From positions 1,288,001 through 1,352,000 of the forward strand of contig NZ_LS483388.1 in the NCBI RefSeq assembly GCF_900475415.1: a stretch of DNA of 64,000 nucleotides. The letters are read 5' to 3'. The notes beneath the pieces were generated by a model, which was not told the origin of the DNA, did not search any database, and saw only the letters and a program-made list of their open reading frames with translations. This document shows, piece after piece, positions 17,807 to 28,171 of the stretch (position 1 is the first letter of the stretch; each line of letters begins with the position of its first letter). This stretch comes from Streptococcus porcinus (GTDB taxonomy: Bacteria; Bacillota; Bacilli; Lactobacillales; Streptococcaceae). The position numbers and the translations under genes were made by a program.

Positions 17807-20269
17807 TTATAACAGAAATTGTCTTGACTCAAGTAAGCAATTTTCGAATGTTTCGCAACTTATAAGAAATTCCTCACTTAAATTTGCTAAGACTTCTGGA
17901 CCGTATGATTTGGTCATAACCCTTTTATCTAGTAGTAAAATAAGAGACTTTTGATTTTCACGACGCATAGTCCTACCAATCGCTTGTTTTAATTTTAAAA
18001 TTGCCATCGGTAAGAAATAATCTTTGAAAGGATTTTTTTGTTTCTCAAGAAGATAGGCACTCATCTTCTTAACATATAAATCCTGAGGATTATCAAAAGG
18101 TAATTTTGTAATGACTTCAATCATACGATCCGCCTGTACAAAATCAACACCTTCCCAAAAGGCTCCCATCCCTAATAAGATTGATTGTTCCCCACGATCA
18201 AACCGTTTTTTGATATTATAAGCGGTCCCGCTTTTTTCTTGTGCTAAATGAGCAAGATTCCACTCTTCTAAAATGTCTGATACCAAAAAGAGATGACTAC
18301 GGGAATTAAAGAGTACTAGAATGGGTAATTTTTCTTGACTTAATGCATAAATTCTCTTAGCAATAGCCTGACAATAGTCCTTTTCATTCACTTCACTGAT
18401 GATGGGCATTTCTTGGTCAATCATTATTTTTTGTTGCTTTGATTTTACATGGTCGATTTTTGCAAAGGAATAATTTTCAAAGCCTAGTAAATAAGCTAAA
18501 TTCACCCTCTGACTGATAGCTAAAGTAGCTGAAATAAAGAAACTTTTCTGGATTTCTGGTAGAAGGTGCTGAAAATTAATAAAGCGCTGAGTGCTGGCAT
18601 TAAGGTAGATGACGCGCTTTTCCTCTTTGTGCTCACTACTAAACCAATAGTCAGTATCAGCATATTTAAAGATAGCACTTAATTCTGGAAAACGATTCCC
18701 ATCTAATTCTTTTACGAGATCACTCAGTTTTTGTGATACTTTGTAATTGCTAGCCTCATAAGGACGCTTTTTCAGATAACTTGTCGCCATATCATTTAAT
18801 TCAAAAATAAGGCTTTCCAGCAGACGCTTTTCTACAAGTGATTGAGGAGTCTCTAAAGCTCTTGTTAGATCTTGTAGTAATTGTTGTAAATTAATCTGTT
18901 TTCGAGACAATTGATCTAACTGCAATAGCAGCCTTTGCGCTTCATCAAAAACAAGAATTTTATCACGAGCAAATGCCTTATCATCCTCTATCCGATGCAA
19001 AAAATAGGCATGATTAGTCAGTAAGACTTTGGCGCGTTTCCCCTTCTCATAGCTGTAACGCCAATAATCATAATCATAAAACGGTGATCCGTGATTCAGA
19101 TCTCCATCGTGTTGGATAGTATCAAAGAATGCTGCGTAGCGCTGTTTTTGCTTAATCTCATCAAGATCACCTGTTTTTGTTTCTAGCAGCCAAACTAATA
19201 ACTGTAATTTATAGCGATTGACCAGTCGGTTATCTTCTACTTGTTGAAGGCTTTTATGAAAGAGATCAAGTTTTATGTAATTAGCAGGACCTTTTAGACT
19301 ATGGCAATCAATCTGAAAAATAGCTTCGATAGTAGCGAGTTCTTTAGCAGTCATCTGATCTTGAAGGATTTTTGTTGGCACACTAACAAGTATTTGTTGA
19401 TCCTGTGTCTTTGCTAGAAGAGGAAGTAAATAACCATAGCTTTTTCCAATACCTGCTTGCGCTTGAATAAAACTGGGCTCTGAATGGTTTAGTCCTGCTT
19501 CGATTAAAGCCGCAAAATCATTTTGTAACGGCCGATCCTCTAATCCTAAAATAGCCGTATTAATAGAAAAATCTTGTGATAATTTTTTAGCTTTTTTTGT
19601 TCTTTGCTTTTTGGGAAGTAGGATACCTTCTACTAAATTGTAATAGTGTCTATCATAAGATTTAGCTTTAGAAAGAGCTTGGGTAATCAACTGACCACTT
19701 TCAAAAATAAGACTATCGGCAAAAACTGCCATCATTTCCAATGTTTCTCGGGGCAGAGATTCTATTTTCTTTTGAATCTTGATAAAGAGTTTAGCAGTAG
19801 CTAAAGCATCAGAGATAGCTGTATGAGCATGTGATAAATTTAAGTCCATATTTTTAGCCAAGTGACCAAGATTGTACTTCTCTAAATTTGGGAAAAAGAC
19901 TTGAGCTAATTCAACAGTGTCCACCCTTGGTGTCAACAAATCAAAACCTTCAAAAAACAAGGCTTCTGATAGAAGATTGGCGTCAAATTTAACATTATGT
20001 GCCACAAAAACACAATCTTTAATCAGTTCAAAAATTTCGCCGGCTACTTGGGAAAATTCCGGAGCTGTAGCTAACTGTTGATCAGTGATACCAGTAAGTG
20101 ATTTTATATGTTCTGAAAGCTTGCTGTGGGGATTAATATCAGTTTGAAAACTATTTATTATCTTTTTGTCTTCAACGATAACGATTCCTATTTGGATAAT
20201 ACGTGCGTCTGATCCTGCATTGGTTGCTTCTAAATCAATGACGGCATATTTTGTTAATTTCTCTGTCAT
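17807..20269 (-). CDS. dinG: DinG-type exonuclease/helicase fusion
   Basis: An 820-residue protein joining a DEDDh 3'-5' exonuclease (residues 5-170, starting VIDLEATNAGSDARI and including NLSHAHTAISDALATA) to an XPD/DinG-type helicase. The helicase has Walker A QAGIGKSYG near residue 273, Walker B box VFDEAQ near 442 and the C-terminal motif VI QAIGRTMRR. This fused architecture is usual in Firmicutes and is thought to act in DNA repair. A -10 TATAAT with upstream TG (minus strand, 20279-20284) is only nine bases before the ATG and no ribosome binding site is seen, so the leader is at most a few bases. Confidence 0.92.
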   Translation of the reverse strand: MTEKLTKYAVIDLEATNAGSDARIIQIGIVIVEDKKIINSFQTDINPHSKLSEHIKSLTGITDQQLATAPEFSQVAGEIFELIKDCVFVAHNVKFDANLLSEALFFEGFDLLTPRVDTVELAQVFFPNLEKYNLGHLAKNMDLNLSHAHTAISDALATAKLFIKIQKKIESLPRETLEMMAVFADSLIFESGQLITQALSKAKSYDRHYYNLVEGILLPKKQRTKKAKKLSQDFSINTAILGLEDRPLQNDFAALIEAGLNHSEPSFIQAQAGIGKSYGYLLPLLAKTQDQQILVSVPTKILQDQMTAKELATIEAIFQIDCHSLKGPANYIKLDLFHKSLQQVEDNRLVNRYKLQLLVWLLETKTGDLDEIKQKQRYAAFFDTIQHDGDLNHGSPFYDYDYWRYSYEKGKRAKVLLTNHAYFLHRIEDDKAFARDKILVFDEAQRLLLQLDQLSRKQINLQQLLQDLTRALETPQSLVEKRLLESLIFELNDMATSYLKKRPYEASNYKVSQKLSDLVKELDGNRFPELSAIFKYADTDYWFSSEHKEEKRVIYLNASTQRFINFQHLLPEIQKSFFISATLAISQRVNLAYLLGFENYSFAKIDHVKSKQQKIMIDQEMPIISEVNEKDYCQAIAKRIYALSQEKLPILVLFNSRSHLFLVSDILEEWNLAHLAQEKSGTAYNIKKRFDRGEQSILLGMGAFWEGVDFVQADRMIEVITKLPFDNPQDLYVKKMSAYLLEKQKNPFKDYFLPMAILKLKQAIGRTMRRENQKSLILLLDKRVMTKSYGPEVLANLSEEFLISCETFENCLLESRQFLL

Positions 20270-20383
20270 GGTAGCTTAATTATATCATTTTTTAACAAAT
20301 CTTTTCTGACTAAACCCATCTTTAAAGCAAAGCTTGGGAATGAATTTGTTTCAAAAGGTGTTCTTTGTTTCTTCAAAGCATGT

Positions 20384-20389
20384 TATAAT
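20384..20389 (+). promoter_or_regulatory. Extended -10 promoter of the esterase gene
   Basis: TGTTATAAT contains an extended -10 (TATAAT with upstream TG). The -35 region TTCTTT 17 bases upstream is weak. The transcript would start near 20396 and gives a 25-base leader with AAAGGA before the ATG at 20421. Confidence 0.65.
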
Positions 20390-20420
20390 AAAGCTGAAAT
20401 TTCAACAAAGGATCTGCAGA

Positions 20421-21242
20421 ATGGTCGATACATCTACTAATCTAAAAACCCATTTTTTAGCACTGCCATACACAAAGAAAAAACGACGTGTTCGTATTCT
20501 CCTACCCAATAATTATTCAGAAAAAGATACTGTGAGCTATCCCGTTTTATATATGAATGATGGACAAAATCTCTTTTTTGATCAGGAATCATTTTCAGGT
20601 AAATCTTGGAACATTATAGAGAGCTTACAATCACAAATAATTCCAGATATTATTGTAGTTGCTATTGATCACGCCGATGCTTATCGTCTCCGAGAGTATG
20701 CACCTTTTCCCTTTGAAAAAGTGGTACCTCACGCAATTCCAAAGGACGGGGGCAATGGCCAAGCTTATGCTAAGTGGTTAGTGACTGAGCTTAAACCCTT
20801 TATTGATCTAAATTATCGGACTAAAAGGGGCTTTAAGCATACTTTTCTAGCCGGTTCTTCTATGGGAGCCTTAATCACGGCATATACGGCAGCCCAGTAT
20901 CCTAATATTTTTGGTGGATTAGGAGTTTTTTCGATTGCTTCTTGGACTTGTGAAAAACAACTACTAAGCTTCTGTCAGAGTCATCCTTTAAATCCCAAAA
21001 CTAATATTTATCTTCAAGTGGGAACTAACGAGGGAGATATGCCAAATCAACCTTCAAATCCTCAAGAAAATCAAAATTATATTACTAACAGCCTCAATTA
21101 CTATAAACAAATTCTGGCCCAAGGCTTCCCTATTACACAAATACATTTTGCTATTGTTGCTGGTGCTCGGCATACAGAAAGTGTTTGGGCAAAGCAATTT
21201 CCATACTTCTTGGAACACCTTTTGACTAATAACCTCACTTAA
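20421..21242 (+). CDS. Alpha/beta hydrolase, esterase D/Fes-like family
   Basis: A 273-residue putative esterase. The nucleophile elbow is GSSMGALITAYTAAQ. YPVLYMNDGQNLF near the N-terminus and GARHTESVWAKQFP at the end, with the likely catalytic His, match the esterase D (DUF3327/Fes-like) group. There is no signal peptide. An upstream ATG at 20334 would add 29 residues, but it lies upstream of the -10 box, so the ATG at 20421 with AAAGGA before it is the start. The substrate is unknown. Confidence 0.85.
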   Translation: MVDTSTNLKTHFLALPYTKKKRRVRILLPNNYSEKDTVSYPVLYMNDGQNLFFDQESFSGKSWNIIESLQSQIIPDIIVVAIDHADAYRLREYAPFPFEKVVPHAIPKDGGNGQAYAKWLVTELKPFIDLNYRTKRGFKHTFLAGSSMGALITAYTAAQYPNIFGGLGVFSIASWTCEKQLLSFCQSHPLNPKTNIYLQVGTNEGDMPNQPSNPQENQNYITNSLNYYKQILAQGFPITQIHFAIVAGARHTESVWAKQFPYFLEHLLTNNLT

Positions 21243-21290
21243 CTCAAAATTGTTAACACATTTTGCTTGTGTCAACTAGAATGGATTTGT

Positions 21291-21305
21291 TAAACTAAAC
21301 TTATG
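21291..21305 (+). promoter_or_regulatory. Putative leaderless promoter of the MBL hydrolase
   Basis: TGTTAAACT holds an extended -10 (TAAACT, 21291-21296), and six bases later comes the ATG at 21303. No Shine-Dalgarno sequence is present. TTGTGT at 21267-21272 could be the -35 with 18-base spacing. The transcript would begin at or within one base of the ATG. Confidence 0.55.
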
Positions 21306-21938
21306 AAAATTATGACTGTTACCAATGCTATTGCTAGCGAAAATACCTATATTTTATCTAATGATCAGGCTATTTTGGTCATTGATCCGGGAAGTAATGG
21401 CGACAAAATTTGTCAGGAAATTAAAAAATTGGCTAAACCAGTTGCTGCTATTCTCTTAACTCATACCCATTATGATCACATTTTTAGTTTAGAGAAGGTT
21501 AGACGAACTTTTAATCAACCACCCGTTTACGTCTCAGGAAAAGAAGCTTCTTGGTTATTCACTCCTAAAGACAATTTATCAGGCCTATTACGACATGCTG
21601 ATATTCCCGACATTATTTGTAAGCCCGCAGAGCAATTCTTTCAGTTTGATAAAGACTATCACCTAGATGGTTTTACCTTTTCTGTAGTAGAAACTCCCGG
21701 ACATTCGGTTGGTGGTGTTTCCTTTGTTTTCAAAGAAGATGAAACAATTTTCTCTGGTGATGCACTCTTTCGTGAAAGTATTGGACGATCTGACTTGCCA
21801 ACTGGAAATTATGAACATCTGATTGAAGGTATTAAAGAAAAATTATTGACCCAGCCTCCTTTTTTCAAGGTTTATCCTGGCCATGGTCAGATGACAACAA
21901 TTGCACATGAAAAAAATAGCAATCCATTTCTAAACTAA
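21303..21938 (+). CDS. MBL-fold hydrolase (glyoxalase II-like)
   Basis: A 211-residue metallo-beta-lactamase-fold protein with the metal motif LTHTHYDH, then ETPGHSVGG, FSGDALFRESIGRSDLP and VYPGHGQ, the five conserved metal-ligand regions. Proteins of this size and motif set are often called hydroxyacylglutathione hydrolase-like, but streptococcal members have unknown substrates. It appears to be transcribed alone, from a promoter lying against its start codon, and ends at a strong terminator that overlaps its last codons. Confidence 0.88.
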   Translation: MKIMTVTNAIASENTYILSNDQAILVIDPGSNGDKICQEIKKLAKPVAAILLTHTHYDHIFSLEKVRRTFNQPPVYVSGKEASWLFTPKDNLSGLLRHADIPDIICKPAEQFFQFDKDYHLDGFTFSVVETPGHSVGGVSFVFKEDETIFSGDALFRESIGRSDLPTGNYEHLIEGIKEKLLTQPPFFKVYPGHGQMTTIAHEKNSNPFLN

Positions 21939-21970
21939 AAGCAGACCAAGTAATCTTGGTCTGCTTTTAG
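21935..21970 (+). terminator. Strong terminator after the MBL hydrolase
   Basis: A perfect 16-bp stem (CTAAAAGCAGACCAAG with its complement) with loop TAAT. It begins inside the stop codon region of the upstream gene and ends TTTTAG. It lies about 90 bases beyond the ftsX stop and is not needed for that gene. Confidence 0.85.
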
Positions 21971-22061
21971 TTTAGACTTAATCTATTATCTAGAACATAA
22001 AAACCTAAATTTTTTTTCATCAATATCTTAGACAGTAAAAAAGTAAAATTCTTTTTTTGAA

Positions 22062-22991
22062 TTAAAATTTCAAATAACGTCTCATTGAAAGAACTGACCC
22101 TAGAGAGCCAATAATAATGCCAATAATAAAGAGAATACCAATTAAAAGATAGAGGTAATAATCAATTGGATACATTGACAAACCATTGAGTTGAAGCTGT
22201 GGCGTAAATTGTCGGTAGGCATATTCATATAAATAAAAGATAAGGAGAGATGGGAAAACAGCTCCTAAAAAGCCAACCCAAGCTCCTTCAAAGAAGAATG
22301 GCCCACGAATGTAAGAATTTTTAGCTCCCACTAAACGCATAATTTCGATATCTCGTTGACGGTTCATAATAGTCATACGGATAGTATTTGAAATAAGGAA
22401 GACCGCAACGATCAGCAACAATACTGTTCCTATCAAGCCCCATGTCTTAATAAATGAGGCAAATTTAAAGAGTTTATCTGAATTAATACCACCGTAGTCA
22501 ACATCTTCAACACCGTTAATGTCTTTGATAATTGCACTAATCTTTTTGACTTGAGATGGTTTCTCAGTTTCAATCATATAAATGTCTTGAAGAGGATTGG
22601 TGTCTTTATCATACATTTTCCAGACATCGCCCATAGAGTCTTGTAATTTTTGTAATTGCTCATCTTTGCTGGAAAAATTAATTTTTTCAACACCTTTTAT
22701 TTTAGCAATTTGATCATAGATTTTGTGGTATTTATCATTTTTAACCTCTTTACCATCAACTGTTTTAACAACTTGCTTGGTATCGGTAGAATCAACACTC
22801 AAATAAGTATTGATTTGAATATTATTTTGAACTCCTGAAGCTACTCGCTCAATGTTTAATAGGGTTGCAGCAAAAATCCCAACCAAAGTTAGAGTGATTG
22901 CTACTGAACTAATTGCGGCAATAGTCATCCATATATTTCTTTTGAGATTCTTAATAGACTCCCAAATATGACGGAAAAAATTTCTAATCAT
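22062..22991 (-). CDS. ftsX: Cell division protein FtsX
   Basis: A 309-residue membrane protein with one N-terminal transmembrane segment (IAAISSVAITLTLVGIFAA), an extracellular domain of about 130 residues, and three C-terminal segments. With FtsE it couples ATP hydrolysis to extracellular peptidoglycan hydrolase PcsB in streptococci. The ATG at 22991 is chosen because MIRNFFRHIWESIKNLKRN is the conserved start. It lies inside the last codons of ftsE (8-base overlap). An earlier in-frame ATG at 23042 would sit deep in ftsE. Confidence 0.95.
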   Translation of the reverse strand: MIRNFFRHIWESIKNLKRNIWMTIAAISSVAITLTLVGIFAATLLNIERVASGVQNNIQINTYLSVDSTDTKQVVKTVDGKEVKNDKYHKIYDQIAKIKGVEKINFSSKDEQLQKLQDSMGDVWKMYDKDTNPLQDIYMIETEKPSQVKKISAIIKDINGVEDVDYGGINSDKLFKFASFIKTWGLIGTVLLLIVAVFLISNTIRMTIMNRQRDIEIMRLVGAKNSYIRGPFFFEGAWVGFLGAVFPSLLIFYLYEYAYRQFTPQLQLNGLSMYPIDYYLYLLIGILFIIGIIIGSLGSVLSMRRYLKF

Positions 22992-23676
22992 CGTAGCCGT
23001 AATCTCCTTCCTCTTCATCACGGACAATACGTCCATCTTCAATCGCGATTACCCGATGGCGTAGAGAGTTAACGATATGACTATTATGTGTTGCCATCAA
23101 AATAGTTGTTCCTTGGACATTAATACGTTCCAATAAATGCATAATTTCCCAAGAAATTTCTGGGTCTAAGTTACCTGTTGGCTCGTCAGCAATCAATAGT
23201 TTTGGATTATTAACAATTGCACGCGCTATAGCAACCCGTTGCTGTTCCCCACCTGAGAGTTGGTTTGGGAAAGAACGCATTTTATGTTTTAAACCAACTA
23301 GTTCAAGCACCTCAGGAACTCGTTTTTTTATATGACGAGGCTTAGCACCAATAACTTCCATGGCATAGGCAACATTTTCAAAAACTGTTTTCCGCGGAAG
23401 TAATTTATAATCTTGGAAGACAACTCCGATATTACGACGTAAAATAGGAACTTGTTTTGCTTTTAATTTAGGCAGATTAAATTCACCAACATACAGTGAT
23501 CCACTTGTAACTTTTTCCTCACGATAAAGGAGTTTAATTAAACTGGATTTCCCAGCCCCAGAAGGGCCGACCAAGTATACAAATTCACCTTGGTTAATTG
23601 AGAAGTTTAAATTCCTTAAGGCTGTTGTCGAGCGTTTGTATTTTTTGGTAACGCCCTTCATTTCAATTAATGCCAT
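22984..23676 (-). CDS. ftsE: Cell division ATP-binding protein FtsE
   Basis: A 230-residue ABC ATPase with Walker A GPSGAGKSS, signature LSGGEQQR, Walker B LLIADEP and the switch His in MATHNSHIV. It forms the FtsEX complex controlling septal peptidoglycan hydrolysis. It lies 32 bases downstream of prfB and overlaps ftsX, a gene order common in streptococci. Confidence 0.96.
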   Translation of the reverse strand: MALIEMKGVTKKYKRSTTALRNLNFSINQGEFVYLVGPSGAGKSSLIKLLYREEKVTSGSLYVGEFNLPKLKAKQVPILRRNIGVVFQDYKLLPRKTVFENVAYAMEVIGAKPRHIKKRVPEVLELVGLKHKMRSFPNQLSGGEQQRVAIARAIVNNPKLLIADEPTGNLDPEISWEIMHLLERINVQGTTILMATHNSHIVNSLRHRVIAIEDGRIVRDEEEGDYGYDD

Positions 23677-23708
23677 TCTACTCTTCTTTCTAGTTTTATT
23701 CTTTTCTT

Positions 23709-24810
23709 TTAGTCATCATTCATGCGCCACTTAAGATAAGCATCAATGAACCCATCAATATCGCCATCCATAACCTTATCAACTTGAGCTACCTCAAAAT
23801 TGGTACGATGGTCTTTAACCATTGTATATGGAGTAAAAACATATGACCTAATCTGGCTTCCCCAGGTAATTTCTTTTTTATCACCTTTGAGGGCGTTGAC
23901 TTCTTCTGCTTTTTTTTCTTGTTCCATTTGGTAAAGTTTAGCTTGCAACATTTTCATTGCACGGTCTCTATTACCATATTGTGTCCGATCAACTGTCGAA
24001 GATACAACAATACCAGTTGGTATATGAGTCAAACGAACACCAGTAGACACCTTGTTAACGTTTTGCCCACCGGCACCTCCAGAACGGAAAGTATCCATCT
24101 TGATATCGTCATCTCGAATATCAACTTCTATGGTGTCATCTAACTCTGGCATAACCTCCACAGATGTAAAAGAAGTATGTCTTCTCTTTGCTGAATCAAA
24201 AGGAGAAATCCGAACTAATCGATGAACCCCCATCTCTGATTTTAAGAAACCATATGCATTAGGGCCTTGAAAAGACAAGGTCACTGATTTAATACCAGCC
24301 TCATCCCCTGCCTGATAGTCTAAAGTCTCAACTTTAAAGCCTTTAGCATTACCAAAACGTGTATACATCCGAAAAAGCATGTCTGCCCAATCCTGAGCCT
24401 CCGTACCTCCAGATCCAGGATGAATCTCTAAAATAGCATTATTATGATCATAGGGTTCTGACAAGAGCAAGGTCATTTCATAAGCTGCTAAAATCTGGTC
24501 TAGCTTAAGCAAACTTTCTTCCAATTCCCCTTTAACCGACTCATCTTCCTCCAACATTTCCATATATAACTCTGTCTCTTCTGACAAATTTTCCATATTG
24601 TGGAAAGTATCAAATTTGACTTTCAATTCATTGAGCTCTTGTGATGTTTTTTGCGCGGAAATAGTATCATTCCAAAAATCAGGCTCAGTCATTTGATTTT
24701 CTAAAAGAGCAATTTCTTCCTCTAAACGATCTAAGTCAAAGAGACCTCCTGAAGCTAGTCAACTTCTCTTTGTTTTCTACTATTTTTTGGCGAATTTCTG
24801 CCACTTCCAT
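23709..24810 (-). CDS. prfB: Peptide chain release factor 2 with programmed +1 frameshift
   Basis: Release factor 2 recognises UGA and UAA. A 24-codon first frame starts at ATG 24810 and meets an in-frame TGA at 24736-24738. Reading CTT TGA C with an AGGAGG sequence three bases before CTT is the classic autoregulatory +1 frameshift site. After the shift the frame continues as GAC from 24737 to the end. The total is about 366 residues. SPF ([10 protein letters not shown]) is the stop-codon recognition tripeptide and [10 protein letters not shown] carries the catalytic GGQ. The main frame alone would lack the N-terminus. ftsE follows. Confidence 0.96.
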
Positions 24811-24859
24811 TGTTTTACCTCATTCTCGTTTTTATCTTCATTATTTTAACACATTGCCA

Positions 24860-25978
24860 TTAGAATTGCCATTTTGTCCTGAGGTTTTCAAGCTCCTTTT
24901 GACTATCTAAGTCTTTTGGAGCTAAGCTTTGCATATAGTCAATCATTGCTTGATCAGGCTTTTTAATCAATTCACCAAGTGCCCAAATGGCTGTCGCTAC
25001 ATGAATAGGGTTATTTCCCTTATCAATAATTTCCATCAACTTAACAACTGCCGATCGATCATGACCATTCGCCAAAGCAATAATAACGTTGCGTTGCAAG
25101 ATATTCTTACCACGCCACGAAGCTGCAATATGACCAAATTTTTCTTTAAACTCTTTATTTGATAATTCTAAAAAAGGGATTAACTCGGGTTCTGCTAAGT
25201 CGGGATCAATCACACTTGCTAACGGGTTATTAATTCCTTTATTGTATGGACAACAAATTTGACATATGTCACAACCATAAATGACGGTTTTTATTTTCTT
25301 ACGAAATTCTAAATCCATCATGCCCTTATCTTGGGTTTGAAAGGATAAACATCGTTTGGCATTCATGGTGCCATCTCCGATTAAACAAGATGTAGGACAA
25401 GCATCTAAACAGCGCCGACAATCACCACAGTCATAATCAACAGGTTTATCTGGCTCAATATCTAGATTGGTAATCAGCTCACCAAGATACATATAAGAAC
25501 CAAACTCTTTTGAAATAACCAAGCCATTCTTACCAATGAAGCCGATACCAGCTCGTCTAGCGACTGCCGTGTCTACTAGAGCCCCCGTATCAACCATCCC
25601 TTTATATTCAAAATCCTTAGTCAGAGTCTCAATCCCAACCGCTAATCTTTGCAATTTTTCTTGTAAAACATGATGATAATCAAGTCCCCAAGAATTTGGC
25701 GTGATTTTTCCACGTTTATACTGCGTTTTTTGCGGTCGGACAGGTAACTTATGAGGATATGCAACTGCAATAGAAATAATAGTTTTAGCTGAGGCCAGTG
25801 ATAATTTCGGTTTAATCCGTTCTTCAATCACTTTGTGTTCAAAGCCAGATGTACGGTCTTCTTCGATAGCTAACTTTAAAGATTTTTCTAAATAAGAAAA
25901 ATCATCAGCTGTTGTAAAACCGATTTTTGAAATTCCAATTTCTTTTGCTAGCTTAATAATTTCCGACTTAAGTTCCAT
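24860..25978 (-). CDS. queG: Epoxyqueuosine reductase QueG
   Basis: A 372-residue cobalamin- and iron-sulfur-dependent enzyme making queuosine in tRNA from epoxyqueuosine. The two 4Fe-4S motifs are DCGDCRRCLDACPTSCL and CDICQICCP. GYDYHHVLQ-like sequence (WGLDYHHVLQEKL) and the C-terminal HEAT-like repeats fit the family. An in-frame ATG at 26104 would add 42 residues that read through the fbp terminator. The ATG at 25978, opening with MELKSEIIKLAKEIG, is right for the family. The mRNA may be leaderless (see the promoter entry). Confidence 0.93.
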   Translation of the reverse strand: MELKSEIIKLAKEIGISKIGFTTADDFSYLEKSLKLAIEEDRTSGFEHKVIEERIKPKLSLASAKTIISIAVAYPHKLPVRPQKTQYKRGKITPNSWGLDYHHVLQEKLQRLAVGIETLTKDFEYKGMVDTGALVDTAVARRAGIGFIGKNGLVISKEFGSYMYLGELITNLDIEPDKPVDYDCGDCRRCLDACPTSCLIGDGTMNAKRCLSFQTQDKGMMDLEFRKKIKTVIYGCDICQICCPYNKGINNPLASVIDPDLAEPELIPFLELSNKEFKEKFGHIAASWRGKNILQRNVIIALANGHDRSAVVKLMEIIDKGNNPIHVATAIWALGELIKKPDQAMIDYMQSLAPKDLDSQKELENLRTKWQF

Positions 25979-25984
25979 AGTACT

Positions 25985-26013
25985 ATCATAATGGAAAAAT
26001 ATAAAGACTTCAA
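25985..26013 (-). promoter_or_regulatory. Putative leaderless promoter of queG
   Basis: On the minus strand TTGAAG (26008-26013) and TATGAT (25985-25990) are 17 bases apart, and only six bases (AGTACT) separate the -10 from the ATG. No ribosome binding site precedes the ATG. Transcription would start at the A of the start codon. Confidence 0.6.
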
Positions 26014-26056
26014 GACTAAGCAATGACTTCTTGTAACAAATATTAAATTGTAGTGA

Positions 26057-26085
26057 CAAAAAGAGACTAGTTAAACCAGTCTCTT
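26057..26085 (-). terminator. Terminator of fbp
   Basis: On the minus strand AAAGAGACT and AGTCTCTTT form a stem around a short loop, followed by TTTTT, directly after the fbp stop at 26091. It separates fbp from the queG promoter. Confidence 0.85.
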
Positions 26086-26090
26086 TCTCT

Positions 26091-28007
26091 TTAATATTGG
26101 TCAAAGTGGTGATAAAGATGATCCAAATCCGCTATTTCCTGCAATAATTTCTTCCCATTATCTGTATCTTTTACTAATGTCCGGTGTTCCACTTGTTCAA
26201 CTAGACGCTTAATAAAGATAATATCACATTTCCCTTCCAAAACATCTTTGACAGATGAGAAGGGCTTATGAGCTACTAACTCTAACCCATAACTGTTGGA
26301 AATTAAGGTATATCCTGCAATTCCAGTGGTTTTTTGATAACCTTTAGCCAGTCCACCATCAATGATAATAATGCGACCATTAGCCTTAATTGGAAGCTCA
26401 CCACCTTTTTCTTTAACAGGAGTGTGGCCATTAACGATATGAGCATTGTCGTCAAGGCCAAATTCTGCCAAAATCCGAAGGCAAATTTCTTCATCTTCTC
26501 TTAAGCGGTAGTAAGGATTTTTTTCTTCATGGTGGCTAGCTTTGTCAGCGATATAATAGCGCTCAAAAGTGGTCATTCGATTTTTACCAAACAATGAAGA
26601 AACCTCACCACACCATAAGTACCAAAAAATATCTGTCGCTAAATCTTCATGTTGATCACGCTTTTTATAAGATTCTCTGACCTGTTCTTGGAAAAAATCA
26701 AGAAGAGCCTTACCAGAGTAACTACAGTTACCAAAGCGCATGGACTTAAAGTCCCCATTAGAATGCATAGGCATGCAACCATGGAAAAGTAAATGATTAT
26801 TAGAGATATGATACATTGAGCCTTTTTCCATCAAGAAATCAATATGACTTTCCAATTTTTCTGAATTTTGAAAACGATACATGAGTCCTTTTAAGATTTG
26901 CTCTTCTTCTGCCGTTAAAAGTTCAGCATGATCCCAAGAAATCTTGTGGTACGGAAATGATTGCAAAGGATAGACCTTCTTACCAATATGGATAGTTTTT
27001 TTCTCAGGATCTATTTTCGAGAATAATTGCGAAGCCTCCATGCCAAATTCTGGACGCCGCTTAATCAATTGATGCTCAAGTTTAAATTGTAGAAGGGCTG
27101 TCGCTTGTTGTAATTTATTTAATGTCACTCGCTCTGATTCAGAAATATAATCGCCGTCTAAAATCGGATTAAAAACCGTTTCTTCTTTGAAGTAACGCTG
27201 ACTATAATCAATAAGGCGACGCAAATTAATACCATAGCGATCTTCAATGAGGGATAGTGAATTATACCTAGCTGCAATACGAATTACATTAATCATACAT
27301 ATGTAAGAACCAGACATAGCCCCAATCCAAGTTATATCATGATTTCCCCACTGAATATCAATATTTTGAAAACCTTTTAAACGATCAATAATTAAATCTG
27401 GATATTGTCCTCTATCAAAAATGTCTCCTACAACGTGAAGATGATCAATTGCCAATCCTTGGATTAAATAAGCAAAGGCAATAAAAAGGTTGTCCAACTG
27501 TTCAAGTTCAATAACTTTAGAAATAATGGCATTGTAGTAATATTGTTTGTTTTTATCTGGTTGCTCCTCAGTTAGAAGTTCTTCCATGATATACGCATAA
27601 TCTGAGGGAAGCATCTTTCGTACTTTTGAACGAGTGTATTTCCCGCCTATGTATTTGACTAATTGTAAAAGATCTAGCAAATAATGGCACAATTCTCTGT
27701 TTAAAGTATCTTGATCTACTATTTCTTGACGTACTTGAATTTTTTCCGCGGGGTAATAGATATACTGACATAGTGTTTCGATATCTGACACCTTCTTTTG
27801 TGGAAAACATTCTTGAATCTTCTTTTTGATGGAACCTGAGCCATTTCGTAATAAATAGTCAAAAGCTTGGTATTCACCATGCAAATCACTCAAAAAATAT
27901 TCCGTCCCCTTGGGCAGGTGACAAATAGCATCAAGGTTGATCATCTCTGTAATCAGAGATGATTTTGTCGGAAACTTTTCTTTCAATAATTGATAGTACT
28001 GCAACAT
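26091..28007 (-). CDS. fbp: Fructose-1,6-bisphosphatase class III
   Basis: A class III fructose-1,6-bisphosphatase (about 638 residues) of the Firmicutes type, releasing phosphate from fructose 1,6-bisphosphate for gluconeogenesis. Calcineurin-like metal motifs are visible: [32 protein letters not shown] and [10 protein letters not shown]. The start is uncertain. The ATG at 28007 ([13 protein letters not shown]) fits homologues, but AAAGGA lies 14 bases upstream, a long gap. An in-frame start at 28076 would add 23 residues with no clear family match. Confidence 0.9.
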   Translation of the reverse strand: MLQYYQLLKEKFPTKSSLITEMINLDAICHLPKGTEYFLSDLHGEYQAFDYLLRNGSGSIKKKIQECFPQKKVSDIETLCQYIYYPAEKIQVRQEIVDQDTLNRELCHYLLDLLQLVKYIGGKYTRSKVRKMLPSDYAYIMEELLTEEQPDKNKQYYYNAIISKVIELEQLDNLFIAFAYLIQGLAIDHLHVVGDIFDRGQYPDLIIDRLKGFQNIDIQWGNHDITWIGAMSGSYICMINVIRIAARYNSLSLIEDRYGINLRRLIDYSQRYFKEETVFNPILDGDYISESERVTLNKLQQATALLQFKLEHQLIKRRPEFGMEASQLFSKIDPEKKTIHIGKKVYPLQSFPYHKISWDHAELLTAEEEQILKGLMYRFQNSEKLESHIDFLMEKGSMYHISNNHLLFHGCMPMHSNGDFKSMRFGNCSYSGKALLDFFQEQVRESYKKRDQHEDLATDIFWYLWCGEVSSLFGKNRMTTFERYYIADKASHHEEKNPYYRLREDEEICLRILAEFGLDDNAHIVNGHTPVKEKGGELPIKANGRIIIIDGGLAKGYQKTTGIAGYTLISNSYGLELVAHKPFSSVKDVLEGKCDIIFIKRLVEQVEHRTLVKDTDNGKKLLQEIADLDHLYHHFDQY

Positions 28008-28123
28008 GGTTAGGCTAGTAGTCCTTTCTTTTAAAACAATGATTAATAGCGGTCTAAGACAAGTCCCTATCACCATTTTAAAATTTATTTTAAGAAAATG
28101 CCAGTATAAGACGTAAGCGCATA

Positions 28124-28147
28124 CAAAAAAGGTACCTCATGATACCT
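28124..28147 (-). terminator. Terminator of the HAD phosphatase gene
   Basis: On the minus strand AGGTATC and GGTACCT pair (one G-T) around ATGA and are followed by TTTTTT, 25 bases beyond the stop at 28172. Confidence 0.7.
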
Positions 28148-28171
28148 ACAAATTTTAGTCATTTTAGAATT

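Noticed and set aside
26104..26104. Upstream ATG giving QueG 42 extra residues
   Set aside because: That extension reads through the fbp terminator and the queG promoter, and the added residues do not match the family.
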